Below, one piece after another: positions 1 through 7,568 of a stretch of DNA of 11,473 bases. The notes under the pieces were generated by a model, which worked only from the letters and a program-made list of their open reading frames with translations, was not told where the DNA came from and did not search any database. Source of the stretch: Bacillota bacterium. Its GTDB lineage: Bacteria > Bacillota > Clostridia > Tissierellales > Peptoniphilaceae. The position numbers and the translations under genes are program-made. Position 1 is the first letter of the stretch. Each line of letters starts with the position of its first letter. The stretch is taken from NCBI GenBank assembly GCA_023418835.1, contig JAEZYW010000100.1, forward strand, positions 1 to 11,473, read 5' to 3'.

Positions 1-42
1 CCTTAGGACTTTCACCTTAGACATATGACATGCCCGTCAAAC
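1..42 (-). mobile_element. Putative 5' end of a group IIC intron (runs off the window)
   Basis: Read on the minus strand from position 42 leftward, the sequence starts GTTTGACGGGCATG and continues with GTCTAAGGTGAAAGTCC. This resembles, from memory, the first bases of bacterial group IIC introns such as the Oceanobacillus intron (GTGTGCCCGGCATG, then GTCTATAGGGTGAGAGTCCC). Class C introns are known to insert just behind rho-independent terminators, and here the stretch follows the T-rich tail of the hairpin at 49-78, in the same orientation. Only about 42 nt are visible, so the ribozyme core and reverse transcriptase cannot be seen. It could instead be unrelated intergenic sequence. Confidence 0.5.
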
Positions 43-78
43 TAATAAAACCCTAAATCCTTTTAGGAATTTAGGGTT
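43..78 (-). terminator. Rho-independent terminator of the replication operon
   Basis: On the minus strand, AACCCTAAATTCC (78 to 66) pairs with GGATTTAGGGTT (60 to 49) around a 5-nt loop, with one bulged base, and is followed by TTTTATTA. The stem begins inside the stop codon of the helicase-loader gene (TAA at 79-77), so the operon ends abruptly here. Confidence 0.75.
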
Positions 79-1048
79 AAATTTTCCACCTTAAGTCTTT
101 CCCAATAAACATATAGTTGTCAAATCGATCTAGTATTCTAGAGTAAATTCTATCGGTATAGGCGTTGGAAATTTGCCCTGGACTTAAATTTGTGCTGATA
201 ATCATCTTTTTTCGGTTCAAATTTCTAGTGTTTAAGAAATTAAAAATTTCAGAATTTGTATAGGAGTTGGAGTTTTCCGATCCCAAATCGTCAATTATCA
301 ATAAATCTGATTCTAAAATAAAGTCGTATTTTTTCTTTGCTTCGATTATGTTTTCTGTTTTAGAAAATCTGTATTCTTCGATAATCCCCAAAATATTAGG
401 CGCCGTTTGGTAAACTACTGTATATCCTAAGTCTAATAATTCTTTGGCGATACAATTTATCATAAAGGTTTTTCCAAGTCCTGTTCCTCCAAAAAATAAG
501 AGATTTCGCTCTTCTTCTCTTTGGAAGTTTTTAATAAATTTCTTAGAGGTGTTGTAGATTTCTATTATCTGTTCTTTTGGAGAGCATCCCAAAAGTTCGT
601 CTACTTCTTCTGAAAACAGGTCTATGTCGAATTTAGAAAAGTTTTCCCTTTCCAAAATTTTGTCTAAATTGCTCATCTTATAGTACTCGTTGGCAATTGA
701 TTGTTTAAAACACGTACATTCTTCCGATTCTATAAATCCCGTATCTTTACATTTTTCACAGTAATATGTAGGTGATAAATAGTCTTTTGGGTATCCGTGA
801 CGAAGAAGTTCAGCGACTTTAGCAGCTTCTAAATCTTCCAACTCTAAAGAATAGTCCACTTCAACTCCTCGAAGAAGTCTAAGTCCACTTTCAATTCCCA
901 CTTTTCTAATTTGTCTGTCTATATCTTCAATTGTGGGGATTTCTTTATAGATAGATTTTATTTTTTCATTTTGAAGTTCTGCGTTTTTATTCCGCTTTTC
1001 TTCGTATTGTCTCAATATCTTTTCATAAATACTGGATTTACTATTCAC
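77..1048 (-). CDS. DnaI/DnaC-type helicase loader, AAA+ ATPase with zinc-binding N-terminal region
   Basis: A 323-residue ATPase of the DnaC/DnaI/IstB-like family, expected to load the DnaB hexamer at origins or stalled forks. The N-terminal half is helical and charged and contains a probable four-cysteine zinc site (C97, C100, C111, C113). The C-terminal AAA+ core shows Walker A GGTGLGKT at 187-194, Walker B LLIIDDLG at 249-256, sensor-I STN at 285-287 and a candidate arginine finger in YSRILDRF at 302-309. It starts at GTG, with GGAGAG about six bases upstream. The start overlaps the end of the DnaD-like gene by 8 bp (GTGAATAG), so translation is probably coupled. It is the last gene of the operon, before the terminator. 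The fold and motifs are clear; its role as the cellular loader is inferred from its place behind dnaB and a DnaD-like gene. Confidence 0.9.
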   Translation of the reverse strand: MNSKSSIYEKILRQYEEKRNKNAELQNEKIKSIYKEIPTIEDIDRQIRKVGIESGLRLLRGVEVDYSLELEDLEAAKVAELLRHGYPKDYLSPTYYCEKCKDTGFIESEECTCFKQSIANEYYKMSNLDKILERENFSKFDIDLFSEEVDELLGCSPKEQIIEIYNTSKKFIKNFQREEERNLLFFGGTGLGKTFMINCIAKELLDLGYTVVYQTAPNILGIIEEYRFSKTENIIEAKKKYDFILESDLLIIDDLGSENSNSYTNSEIFNFLNTRNLNRKKMIISTNLSPGQISNAYTDRIYSRILDRFDNYMFIGKDLRWKI

Positions 1049-2057
1049 CTTGTTCTCTCCGTTTTCTAGTCAAATCTAAGGCTATTTTAGTCAGTTCATC
1101 TTCCGTATAAGATTCGCTTTGTCCTGTAAAGTTGTGGAATCTATTTTTTGTAGATGAACCCACATTTTTCTTTGGCTTAATATCCTTTTTATCTATATCT
1201 GATAGACTTTCAATTCCCAGTTCTTTCCATTTCAATAAAATACTGTTTACATAGTTTATAGAGGGTCTAGAGATGGAAGCAGTTCTAGAAATGGCTTCGT
1301 CTATAACCTCTTCTGAAAATTTATATTTATCGTACCAAGAGTTTATCAAGTTTATTTCCGGTTCAGAAACAGTTCTATACTGCATTCCCATTTTTCTCAA
1401 AACTGAATTTTTTCTTGCGTATTTTTCGTCTACAAAACTGAGTTCTCTTTCAATGTCTTCCACAGAGGAAAGTTTTTTATCGTACCAAGATATTACAATT
1501 GCCCTGACGTAGTTTACGCTGACGACTTTTCTCTTTTCTGTGGAAAATTCAAATGCCATCTCTATCATCTCAGGACTCATATTGTAATCTGAAATCCAGC
1601 TAATAATTTCCATTTTTTCCGTTGGCGTGGTGGGTCTTCTCATAAAGTAGTCTATGTTTGAAAACATATTTCTAATGGAATTGCTTCCCATTAAATCCAC
1701 AAGAACTTGTTCTTTTGGCCTTTCCTTTACAGCCCTTTGGGATTTCATTAAAAGGAGTTTCAGGTTTTTAAATACGATATCATAAGTTTCGTCTACTTTT
1801 AAAATCTTTTCAACTATCCCTTCTCTTTCCCAGTATTCCCAAGCGTCTTCCACATCTTGGAGAGTTAGCCTTAAATTTCTTGCAAGTTTTTCGTTATTTA
1901 ATTGAAAATCTGGATTAGAAGAGACCATATTTTTATAGGCATACAAATAAACCTTTACATAAGATCCGTTTGCCGTAGGCATATAGTCTTCTATAAAGAT
2001 ATTGTCAATCTGGGTGCTTCCAAAGTCTATGTCGCTATTTTCAATAACAAAGTTCAA
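1041..2057 (-). CDS. DnaD-like primosome/helicase-loading protein with two DnaD (DDBH2) domains
   Basis: A 338-residue protein resembling the DnaD/DnaB(Bsu) family, which remodels origin DNA and helps recruit the helicase loader in Firmicutes. Residues about 20-100 look like the N-terminal winged-helix part. Two copies of the family's YxxxIxxxW signature follow: Y183 to W191 (YVRAIVISW) and Y269 to W277 (YVNSILLKW), each at the end of a helical repeat. The C-terminal tail is basic, with an NRFHNF segment at 305-310. I take the TTG start at 2057 because AGAGG lies nine bases upstream; the start overlaps the GNAT gene by 17 bp. B. subtilis DnaD carries one such C-terminal domain and Bsu DnaB carries two, so this may be closer to DnaB(Bsu) in architecture. 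Its exact role among the two is uncertain. Confidence 0.85.
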   Translation of the reverse strand: MNFVIENSDIDFGSTQIDNIFIEDYMPTANGSYVKVYLYAYKNMVSSNPDFQLNNEKLARNLRLTLQDVEDAWEYWEREGIVEKILKVDETYDIVFKNLKLLLMKSQRAVKERPKEQVLVDLMGSNSIRNMFSNIDYFMRRPTTPTEKMEIISWISDYNMSPEMIEMAFEFSTEKRKVVSVNYVRAIVISWYDKKLSSVEDIERELSFVDEKYARKNSVLRKMGMQYRTVSEPEINLINSWYDKYKFSEEVIDEAISRTASISRPSINYVNSILLKWKELGIESLSDIDKKDIKPKKNVGSSTKNRFHNFTGQSESYTEDELTKIALDLTRKRREQGE

Positions 2058-2634
2058 ATTTGAATTCCTCTTTCTGTAATTCCATCTTGTAAACGTAATT
2101 GTACACTTTCCCGTTTTTTCCTATTACGAATTCCTTTTTAAAGTCCAAATATTCTGGAGAATTTTCGTCAATGGAAATATTGGGATAGGATTGCAAGTAG
2201 GATTTTTTCTCTATAAATCCCATCTTTTCATAAACTTTTCTAGCTCTAGGGTTGTAACCTGCTACTTCTAGTTCCATCTTTTTCATGTTTTGCACATTAA
2301 AATAGTTGTTTAAAAACTTACACAAAACGGCAGTTCCGTATCCCATTCCCACTAGGTCTGGGTTTAAAACTAGTCCCAAAGTAGAACTTTTTGTAAATAC
2401 ATTTATCTTTTTTAGTCCAATAAATCCTATTACTTCGTTTATATAAATAATTGCGTAATACTTATTAAAGGGAGAGAGGGTCTTTTGGAGTAAGAAATTT
2501 TTTCTTTCTTCATCGGATCTAAATATAAAATTATAATCTCTAAATAGGGGACTTGTGTGCACTCCCCAGTGTTTCATTTTTCTAATATGATCTAATGTGA
2601 GCCTTTGAAACTCTATATAATCTCCCTTAACCAT
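2041..2634 (-). CDS. GNAT-family N-acetyltransferase (RimJ/RimL-like)
   Basis: A 197-residue acetyltransferase. The acetyl-CoA pyrophosphate loop is visible as VGMGYG at 95-100, following a beta strand ending in LGLVLNPDL. NPRARKVYEKMGF at 128-140 is the typical motif-B helix. The substrate is not evident; relatives acetylate protein N-termini, spermidine or small molecules. I choose the ATG at 2634, one base after the dnaB stop codon, because the end of dnaB supplies a strong ribosome site (AAGGGAAGG). A frame upstream to 2655 stays open but would overlap dnaB without a better site. The gene lies between dnaB and the DnaD-like gene, overlapping the latter by 17 bp. That makes co-translation likely, but does not prove a replication role. 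Confidence 0.85.
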   Translation of the reverse strand: MVKGDYIEFQRLTLDHIRKMKHWGVHTSPLFRDYNFIFRSDEERKNFLLQKTLSPFNKYYAIIYINEVIGFIGLKKINVFTKSSTLGLVLNPDLVGMGYGTAVLCKFLNNYFNVQNMKKMELEVAGYNPRARKVYEKMGFIEKKSYLQSYPNISIDENSPEYLDFKKEFVIGKNGKVYNYVYKMELQKEEFKFELCY

Positions 2635-2635
2635 A

Positions 2636-3964
2636 TTACCTTCCCTTGTTAACAAATTTAGTGTATTGGGGCAAGAAAGTAAGCTCCACTACCCCTGTAG
2701 GCCCGTTTCTATGTTTTGCAATAATAACTTCTCCTACATTTCTCTTTTCAGTTTCTGGGTTGTAGTATTCGTCTCTGTATAAAAATAAAACCACATCGGC
2801 GTCTTGCTCGATTGCTCCTGATTCTCTCAAGTCTGAAAGAATCGGTCTTTTATCCCCACGAAGTTCTGTCGCTCTTGAAAGCTGAGATAGGGCAATTACG
2901 GGAACGTCTAGTTCTTTGGCAATTGCTTTTAGATTTCTAGAGATTGCAGAAATTTCTTGGGTTCTGTTTTCGCTTCTTCCTCCCAGTTCCATAAGTTGCA
3001 AATAGTCGATTACAATTAAATCCAGTCCGTGTTGTGCCTTTAATCTTCTGGCCTTTGCCTTTAATTCCAAAGGGGAAATCCCAGCCGTATCGTCAATGTG
3101 GATGTTTAGTTTGTTTAAAATATTCAAACCTTCTAGCAGTTTCGACCATTCTTCTGATTCCATTTGGGCAGAAATGACTTTTTGTAAATCCACATGACAA
3201 ATTGAAGACATCATTCTTTGGGTTAACTGGCTTTGGCTCATCTCCAAAGAGAACATGGCAACATGGGCGTTTTCTCTCATGGCTGCATTCACAGCGATGT
3301 TTACCATTAAAGCAGTTTTTCCCATGGAAGGTCTAGCAGCTAACAAAACTAAATCAGATCTTTGCAAACCAGAAAGCTTGTGGTCTAGATCCAAAAATCC
3401 AGTTGTCACTCCCGTCAAAGCTGAAGGATTATTTGCCCTTTCTTCCATTAATGCAAAGGCGTCTACTAAAACTTCATCTATGGGAGTAAGTCCTTTGGAA
3501 TGGGCATCTTGGGTGATGTCAAAAATTCCCTTTTCTGCAAATTCCATAATGGTAGCCACATCTTCTGAATCTTCGTAAGCTAAATCCACTGATTCAGCGC
3601 TTACTTCGATAATTTGTCTTAAAACAGATTTGTCTTTTACAATGTCTAAATAATATTCTAGATTTAATGTAGTCACAACTTCTGTAGTAAGAGTGGCTAA
3701 ATAAGTTATTCCCCCCACTTCTTCTAAATGTCCTAACCTTCTAAGTTCTTCCACGGAAGTTATTAAGTCTATGGGGACGTTTCGATTGTATAAGTTTAGT
3801 AGAGCTTTAAATATATTGACGTGGGCAGGGTTATAAAAGTCTTCGGCTTTTATTTTTTCCACTGCCTCGTTCATTTTGTCTGAAGACAGAAGGAGAATCC
3901 CTAGAACGCTTCGTTCTGCCTCTGAATTATGAGGAGGGATTCTTCCAACAAATTGATCTGCCAA
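2636..3964 (-). CDS. dnaB: Replicative DNA helicase DnaB
   Basis: The ring-shaped hexameric 5'-3' helicase of the replication fork, 442 residues, full length for the family (B. subtilis calls it DnaC). The N-terminal helical domain (about 8-110) starts with PPHNSEAERSVLG. The RecA-like domain (about 180-440) shows Walker A RPSMGKTA at 211-218, the SLEM glutamate E240, Walker B LDLIVIDYLQL at 314-324, IALSQLSR at 357-364, DLRESGAIEQDAD at 378-390 and KHRNGPTG at 417-424. No intein is present. The start is TTG, with AGGTG overlapping the rplI stop; only nine bases separate the two genes. Position in the operon after yybS-gdpP-rplI is the classic Firmicute arrangement. Confidence 0.97.
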   Translation of the reverse strand: MADQFVGRIPPHNSEAERSVLGILLLSSDKMNEAVEKIKAEDFYNPAHVNIFKALLNLYNRNVPIDLITSVEELRRLGHLEEVGGITYLATLTTEVVTTLNLEYYLDIVKDKSVLRQIIEVSAESVDLAYEDSEDVATIMEFAEKGIFDITQDAHSKGLTPIDEVLVDAFALMEERANNPSALTGVTTGFLDLDHKLSGLQRSDLVLLAARPSMGKTALMVNIAVNAAMRENAHVAMFSLEMSQSQLTQRMMSSICHVDLQKVISAQMESEEWSKLLEGLNILNKLNIHIDDTAGISPLELKAKARRLKAQHGLDLIVIDYLQLMELGGRSENRTQEISAISRNLKAIAKELDVPVIALSQLSRATELRGDKRPILSDLRESGAIEQDADVVLFLYRDEYYNPETEKRNVGEVIIAKHRNGPTGVVELTFLPQYTKFVNKGR

Positions 3965-3973
3965 ATTTTACAC

Positions 3974-4420
3974 CTACTTTGTTTCTACGTTTACTTTTAG
4001 GTTTGCAGTTATTTCTGGATAAACTCTTACTACAACTTCTGTGATTCCAGCTGTTTTAATGTTTTCATCCATTTCAATTTTATTTTTGGCAATGTTTATA
4101 TCCCCTTGTTCCTTTAGGGCTCTAGATATTTCTGTATTTGTAATAGAACCAAACAATCTTCCACCTTCTCCGCCTTTAGCTTCAATGTTTACTGTAAGGT
4201 TTTCGATTTGATCTTTTAATCTGTTTGCCTCTTCAATTGCAATTTCTTCTTCTTCTTTTCTCTTTTGTTGCTCTACTTCCCAATTAGCTTCGTTTTCTGG
4301 AGTAGCTTCGATTGCAATTTTTCTTGGTATCAAGAAGTTTCTTGCATATCCGTCTTTTGCTTCTACCATTTCTCCAGCTTTTCCTAACTTATCATGATCC
4401 TTCAATAATATTATCTTCAT
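3974..4420 (-). CDS. rplI: 50S ribosomal protein L9
   Basis: Large-subunit protein L9, 148 residues, the usual length. The N-terminal domain MKIILLKDHDKLGKAGEMVE with the following DGYARNFLIPR segment is diagnostic. A long charged linker helix (about 45-75) leads to the C-terminal domain with GGEGGRLFGSIT. The frame is open to 4459, but the ATG at 4420 is the right start: the canonical N-terminus begins there and AAAGGAG lies seven bases upstream. The first 29 bp overlap the 3' end of gdpP, so the two are probably translationally coupled. dnaB follows after nine bases. Confidence 0.97.
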   Translation of the reverse strand: MKIILLKDHDKLGKAGEMVEAKDGYARNFLIPRKIAIEATPENEANWEVEQQKRKEEEEIAIEEANRLKDQIENLTVNIEAKGGEGGRLFGSITNTEISRALKEQGDINIAKNKIEMDENIKTAGITEVVVRVYPEITANLKVNVETK

Positions 4421-6410
4421 TTGTGTTCTCCTTTTTTTCACTTTCTTCATAGTATTCATCTATGGCTTTAAGCAATTTTTCATATGCTTCTTCCATAGTT
4501 GCGTTGTAAACTTGAGTTGCAGCAGAGACAAGATGGCCTCCGCCTCCAAGTTTTTCACATATTAGCTGTACAGAAAGCTCTCCTGTACTTCTACCTGATA
4601 TGTGTATATAACCTTCATTATGGGTCAACACAAAGGATGCATTGACTCCTACAATGTTTAATAAAGAGTCTGCCGCTTGGGCAGCGATTAGGACATTGGA
4701 ATCCCCATCTTCTTCTAATTTAGCAATGGCAATTTCTCCTCGGATTATTTCCGCATCGTGAACAGCCTTTGCCCTAAGTCTTACTGTATCCATATTTTCG
4801 TGGAAAAATTTACTTACTTTCGTAGGATTTGCCCCGTGACGTCTCAAAATAGATGCCGCCTCAAAGGTTCTAACTCCTGTTTGGAAAGTAAAGTTTTTAG
4901 TATCCACTACAATTCCCGCCATCATAGCCTCGGCTTCAAAAGTGGTGAGATTCATATCGGGATCCATGTATTCCAAAATTTCTGCTACTAGTTCACTTGT
5001 AGAGGAAGCATAGGACTCAATATAGGATAAGACGGCGTTTTCTATTGCGTCATTTCCTCGTCTGTGGTGATCTATTACCACCACCTTATCCACCATTCCA
5101 AAAAGTCTAGGCTCTTCAGTTAAATAGACCTTGTGGTTATCCAGCATTATGATTAAGGATTTGCTCTTTTGAGCCAAATCAATTGCTTCTTCTGAGCCAA
5201 TTATATATTTAAATAGATCTGGAGCTTCTTTTTCCATTGCTTCCATAATCATTTTAATACTTGGGTTGGATTCATTCAATACTATAAATCCTTCTTTGTT
5301 TTTTCTTCTAACAGTTCCAAGCATTCCAATTGCAGAGCCAATGCTATCCATATCCGCATTTTTATGGCCCATGATGAAAATTTCTGAAGCTTCGTCAATT
5401 AAATTTGCCAAAGAATTTCCAATGACTCTAGCTCGAACTCTATTTCTCTTTTCCCTCGCTTGAGTTCTTCCTCCGAAAAACTCATGTCCATCCTTTGTCC
5501 TTACGACAACTTGGTCTCCACCACGACCTAGGGCAAGATCCACTGCCACTCGGGATTCTTCGTAAGATTCTGGGATGCTGTCTAAAGTTTCAGAAATCCC
5601 AATACTTAAGGTGATGGTAGATTCGTTGGCCTTTCCAATTTCTCTAACCACATCTAAAATTGAAAATCTATCTTCTATCATAGACTCTAAACTAGCTTGA
5701 TTAAACACAGCCATATATTTATCGTCGTCATATCTTCTAACTATAGCCTCTTTATTGGAGAAGTATTCCATAATGTTGTTTTCTACTTCTGCAATAATTA
5801 CACTTTTGATATATCCCTTTTTTCCAAGTCCAATCTCGTCGTAGTTGTCGATATAAATGTGTCCAAATCCAATTTTTTTATCGTTATATTTAGTTCTCAA
5901 CTCGTCGTATTCAGTGTTATCTACAAAATAGAAAATGTGTATTACTTCTCCACCAGTTTTTTCTATTTTATTGTGATACAAGACGTAATTGTCGTCAAAT
6001 AATCTAATCTCTGAGCGTTTTATGTCCCCAGATTTTAAATTTTCAAATACAAATCCGCCGACGACATCGTCAATTTGAGCTCCAACTGCATCTTGTTCTC
6101 CCAAAAGTTTTAACAAAGGGGGATTGTACCAATTGATCTTTCCTTTATCGTCAGTAAGTACAAGGGGAAAGGGCATATTAAAAATTGAGTCTTGAGCTGC
6201 GGAATCGAAATCTTCACAAAGTTTTTCTATATTCGCCGTCTCCTTGTAGTGGAGTTCCTCTCTTTTAGTTACAATATCATAAATAACCGCAACTGCCAAA
6301 ATCAAGCTCACAAAACCAGCCACTTCATTTAAAATGAAGAGCATTATAACAATTATAGTCAAAAGAGAAAGTACTAATTTATAATCTTTTAAATGTTTAA
6401 ATCTTTCCAA
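4392..6410 (-). CDS. gdpP: Cyclic-di-AMP phosphodiesterase GdpP (DHH/DHHA1, PAS and degenerate GGDEF)
   Basis: A membrane-bound phosphodiesterase that hydrolyses c-di-AMP to pApA, 672 residues. Two transmembrane helices lie at about 11-46. A degenerate PAS domain (about 65-165) is followed by a degenerate GGDEF domain (about 175-300), in which the signature is replaced by YDDDKY around 227-232. The DHH domain then shows HKNADMDSIG at 349-358, D424, the DHH triad at 447-449 and D503. The DHHA1 domain ends with GGGGH at 622-626. All expected metal ligands are present, so it should be active. Start is TTG, four bases after the yybS stop, with a weak purine-rich GAGAG upstream; no better start lies ahead of the membrane segment. 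It overlaps rplI by 29 bp. Confidence 0.95.
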   Translation of the reverse strand: MERFKHLKDYKLVLSLLTIIVIMLFILNEVAGFVSLILAVAVIYDIVTKREELHYKETANIEKLCEDFDSAAQDSIFNMPFPLVLTDDKGKINWYNPPLLKLLGEQDAVGAQIDDVVGGFVFENLKSGDIKRSEIRLFDDNYVLYHNKIEKTGGEVIHIFYFVDNTEYDELRTKYNDKKIGFGHIYIDNYDEIGLGKKGYIKSVIIAEVENNIMEYFSNKEAIVRRYDDDKYMAVFNQASLESMIEDRFSILDVVREIGKANESTITLSIGISETLDSIPESYEESRVAVDLALGRGGDQVVVRTKDGHEFFGGRTQAREKRNRVRARVIGNSLANLIDEASEIFIMGHKNADMDSIGSAIGMLGTVRRKNKEGFIVLNESNPSIKMIMEAMEKEAPDLFKYIIGSEEAIDLAQKSKSLIIMLDNHKVYLTEEPRLFGMVDKVVVIDHHRRGNDAIENAVLSYIESYASSTSELVAEILEYMDPDMNLTTFEAEAMMAGIVVDTKNFTFQTGVRTFEAASILRRHGANPTKVSKFFHENMDTVRLRAKAVHDAEIIRGEIAIAKLEEDGDSNVLIAAQAADSLLNIVGVNASFVLTHNEGYIHISGRSTGELSVQLICEKLGGGGHLVSAATQVYNATMEEAYEKLLKAIDEYYEESEKKENTNEDNIIEGS

Positions 6411-6414
6411 ATTT

Positions 6415-7347
6415 TCACTCTCGCTTTATTCTAATTTTTCTAAAATTAATAAGGGCATCTAGAACTCCTAAAATTAGGATAATTCCTCCAGCAGGAACAA
6501 AAAATATTGCCAGCAAAAGTACAAGACTTTTTATAAAAGCAGAAACTCTTCTTCTATTTAAGAAGAAAGAAACTAAGGAAAGACCATTTACAAAAAATAA
6601 AAACCCAAATATTACCAAAGTATTTAAGTAAATAATTTCATAAATTTCCATACCTGCATTTTGCAATATTACTACAACTCCAATTAAAGCTCCTAAAAAT
6701 AAAATGGAGATTCTAGGAAGTTGTAAGTTCCCAAAAATTGGAGGTTGGTTAATTAGTATACCATGCCTTAAAAGTCTGCGACCTGCTAAAGTGTAATTCA
6801 AATAAACTGTTACAAGGACAAATATAAAAAACATCCCTGGAATTACTTTGATGCTAACTTCACTTATTAATCTTAAATTATCTTCTAACCTACTAGCCTC
6901 AAGCTCGCTTAAACTCTCATCCAAACTTTCTATTTGAGTTTGAATCATCTCTTCAGAAACTTCTTCCAAGTTTATGGAACCAATGGGGCTTAAGCCCAGC
7001 TGTAAGGATGCGGAACTTAAAATAAGTACCAGAACCATTAGGGCTAAAGTTGCCATAAATCCTTTTTTTGTAGTCACCATATAGTGAAAAGCTAGTACCA
7101 TTGGGGCAAAAACAAAAAATAAGGACAAGCCTGCCAACATTCCAAAGACTGCGCCTAAGAGAATGCTGATTCCTAACATCACTCCCATTGTGGGCAATAT
7201 CCCATTTTTTATAGAAGATTCCATAAATAACATTGGGAAAAAAATATATAAAATCCCGAAAAAAGTAAAACCTAAGAAACCCAGAGCTAATCCAAATAAC
7301 CCTAGTTTTCCCAGTTCCATGTATTTTTCTTGGCTTTTAAAATCCAA
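6415..7347 (-). CDS. yybS: DUF2232 (YybS-type) polytopic membrane protein
   Basis: An integral membrane protein of about 310 residues with roughly seven or eight hydrophobic segments, and a hydrophilic, acidic external or loop region (EEVSEEMIQTQIESLDESLS) near the middle. It is recognised as the DUF2232/YybS family by hydrophobic pattern and by lying directly ahead of gdpP, as in many Firmicutes. Function is unknown; a transporter-like or gdpP-associated role is only inferred. The frame is open to a TTG at 7365, but I choose the TTG at 7347, because GGAGG (7354-7358) sits exactly six bases before it. It is probably the first gene of the replication operon, and gdpP begins four bases after its stop. 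Confidence 0.82.
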   Translation of the reverse strand: MDFKSQEKYMELGKLGLFGLALGFLGFTFFGILYIFFPMLFMESSIKNGILPTMGVMLGISILLGAVFGMLAGLSLFFVFAPMVLAFHYMVTTKKGFMATLALMVLVLILSSASLQLGLSPIGSINLEEVSEEMIQTQIESLDESLSELEASRLEDNLRLISEVSIKVIPGMFFIFVLVTVYLNYTLAGRRLLRHGILINQPPIFGNLQLPRISILFLGALIGVVVILQNAGMEIYEIIYLNTLVIFGFLFFVNGLSLVSFFLNRRRVSAFIKSLVLLLAIFFVPAGGIILILGVLDALINFRKIRIKRE

Positions 7348-7353
7348 AACATT

Positions 7354-7358
7354 CCTCC
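7354..7358 (-). promoter_or_regulatory. Ribosome binding site deciding the yybS TTG start
   Basis: GGAGG on the minus strand, six bases before TTG at 7347. The upstream in-frame TTG at 7365 has no comparable site, so this decides the start. Confidence 0.7.
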
Positions 7359-7404
7359 AATCCAAGGATTAAATAAGGAAAATTTATTCAATCCGTTACC
7401 AATT

Positions 7405-7413
7405 ATCTTACCA
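7405..7413 (-). promoter_or_regulatory. Possible extended -10 promoter for the replication operon
   Basis: On the minus strand TGGTAAGAT matches an extended -10 (TGnTATAAT-like), about 58 bases before the yybS start. The -35 region (TTTATT at 17-bp spacing) is poor, so the call rests mainly on the extended -10 and the position. The surrounding 7366-7523 gap holds no gene that I can see. Confidence 0.3.
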
Positions 7414-7523
7414 CAAAAGGACAATATAATAAATATTAAACCTTTAATAGACATAAAAAGGAATTTAAAATTTAGAGTGAAAAATAAAAGTAAACTTTCA
7501 CTTTTTGGATATAATAGAATTAC

Positions 7524-7554
7524 AAATAAAAATTAGCCTAAGGAATCTCCCTAG
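7524..7554 (-). terminator. Weak rho-independent terminator of asd
   Basis: On the minus strand CTAGGGA pairs with TCCTTAG (one G-T pair) around a GAT loop at 7554-7538, and the hairpin is followed by GCTAATTTTTATTT. It sits 15 bases after the asd stop codon. Confidence 0.55.
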
Positions 7555-7568
7555 TCTAATAAAATCTT

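Noticed and set aside
7476..7506. Plus-strand terminator (AGTGAAA ... TTTCACT then T-run)
   Set aside because: No plus-strand gene lies upstream and the stem is short with a 13-nt loop; probably chance in AT-rich leader DNA.
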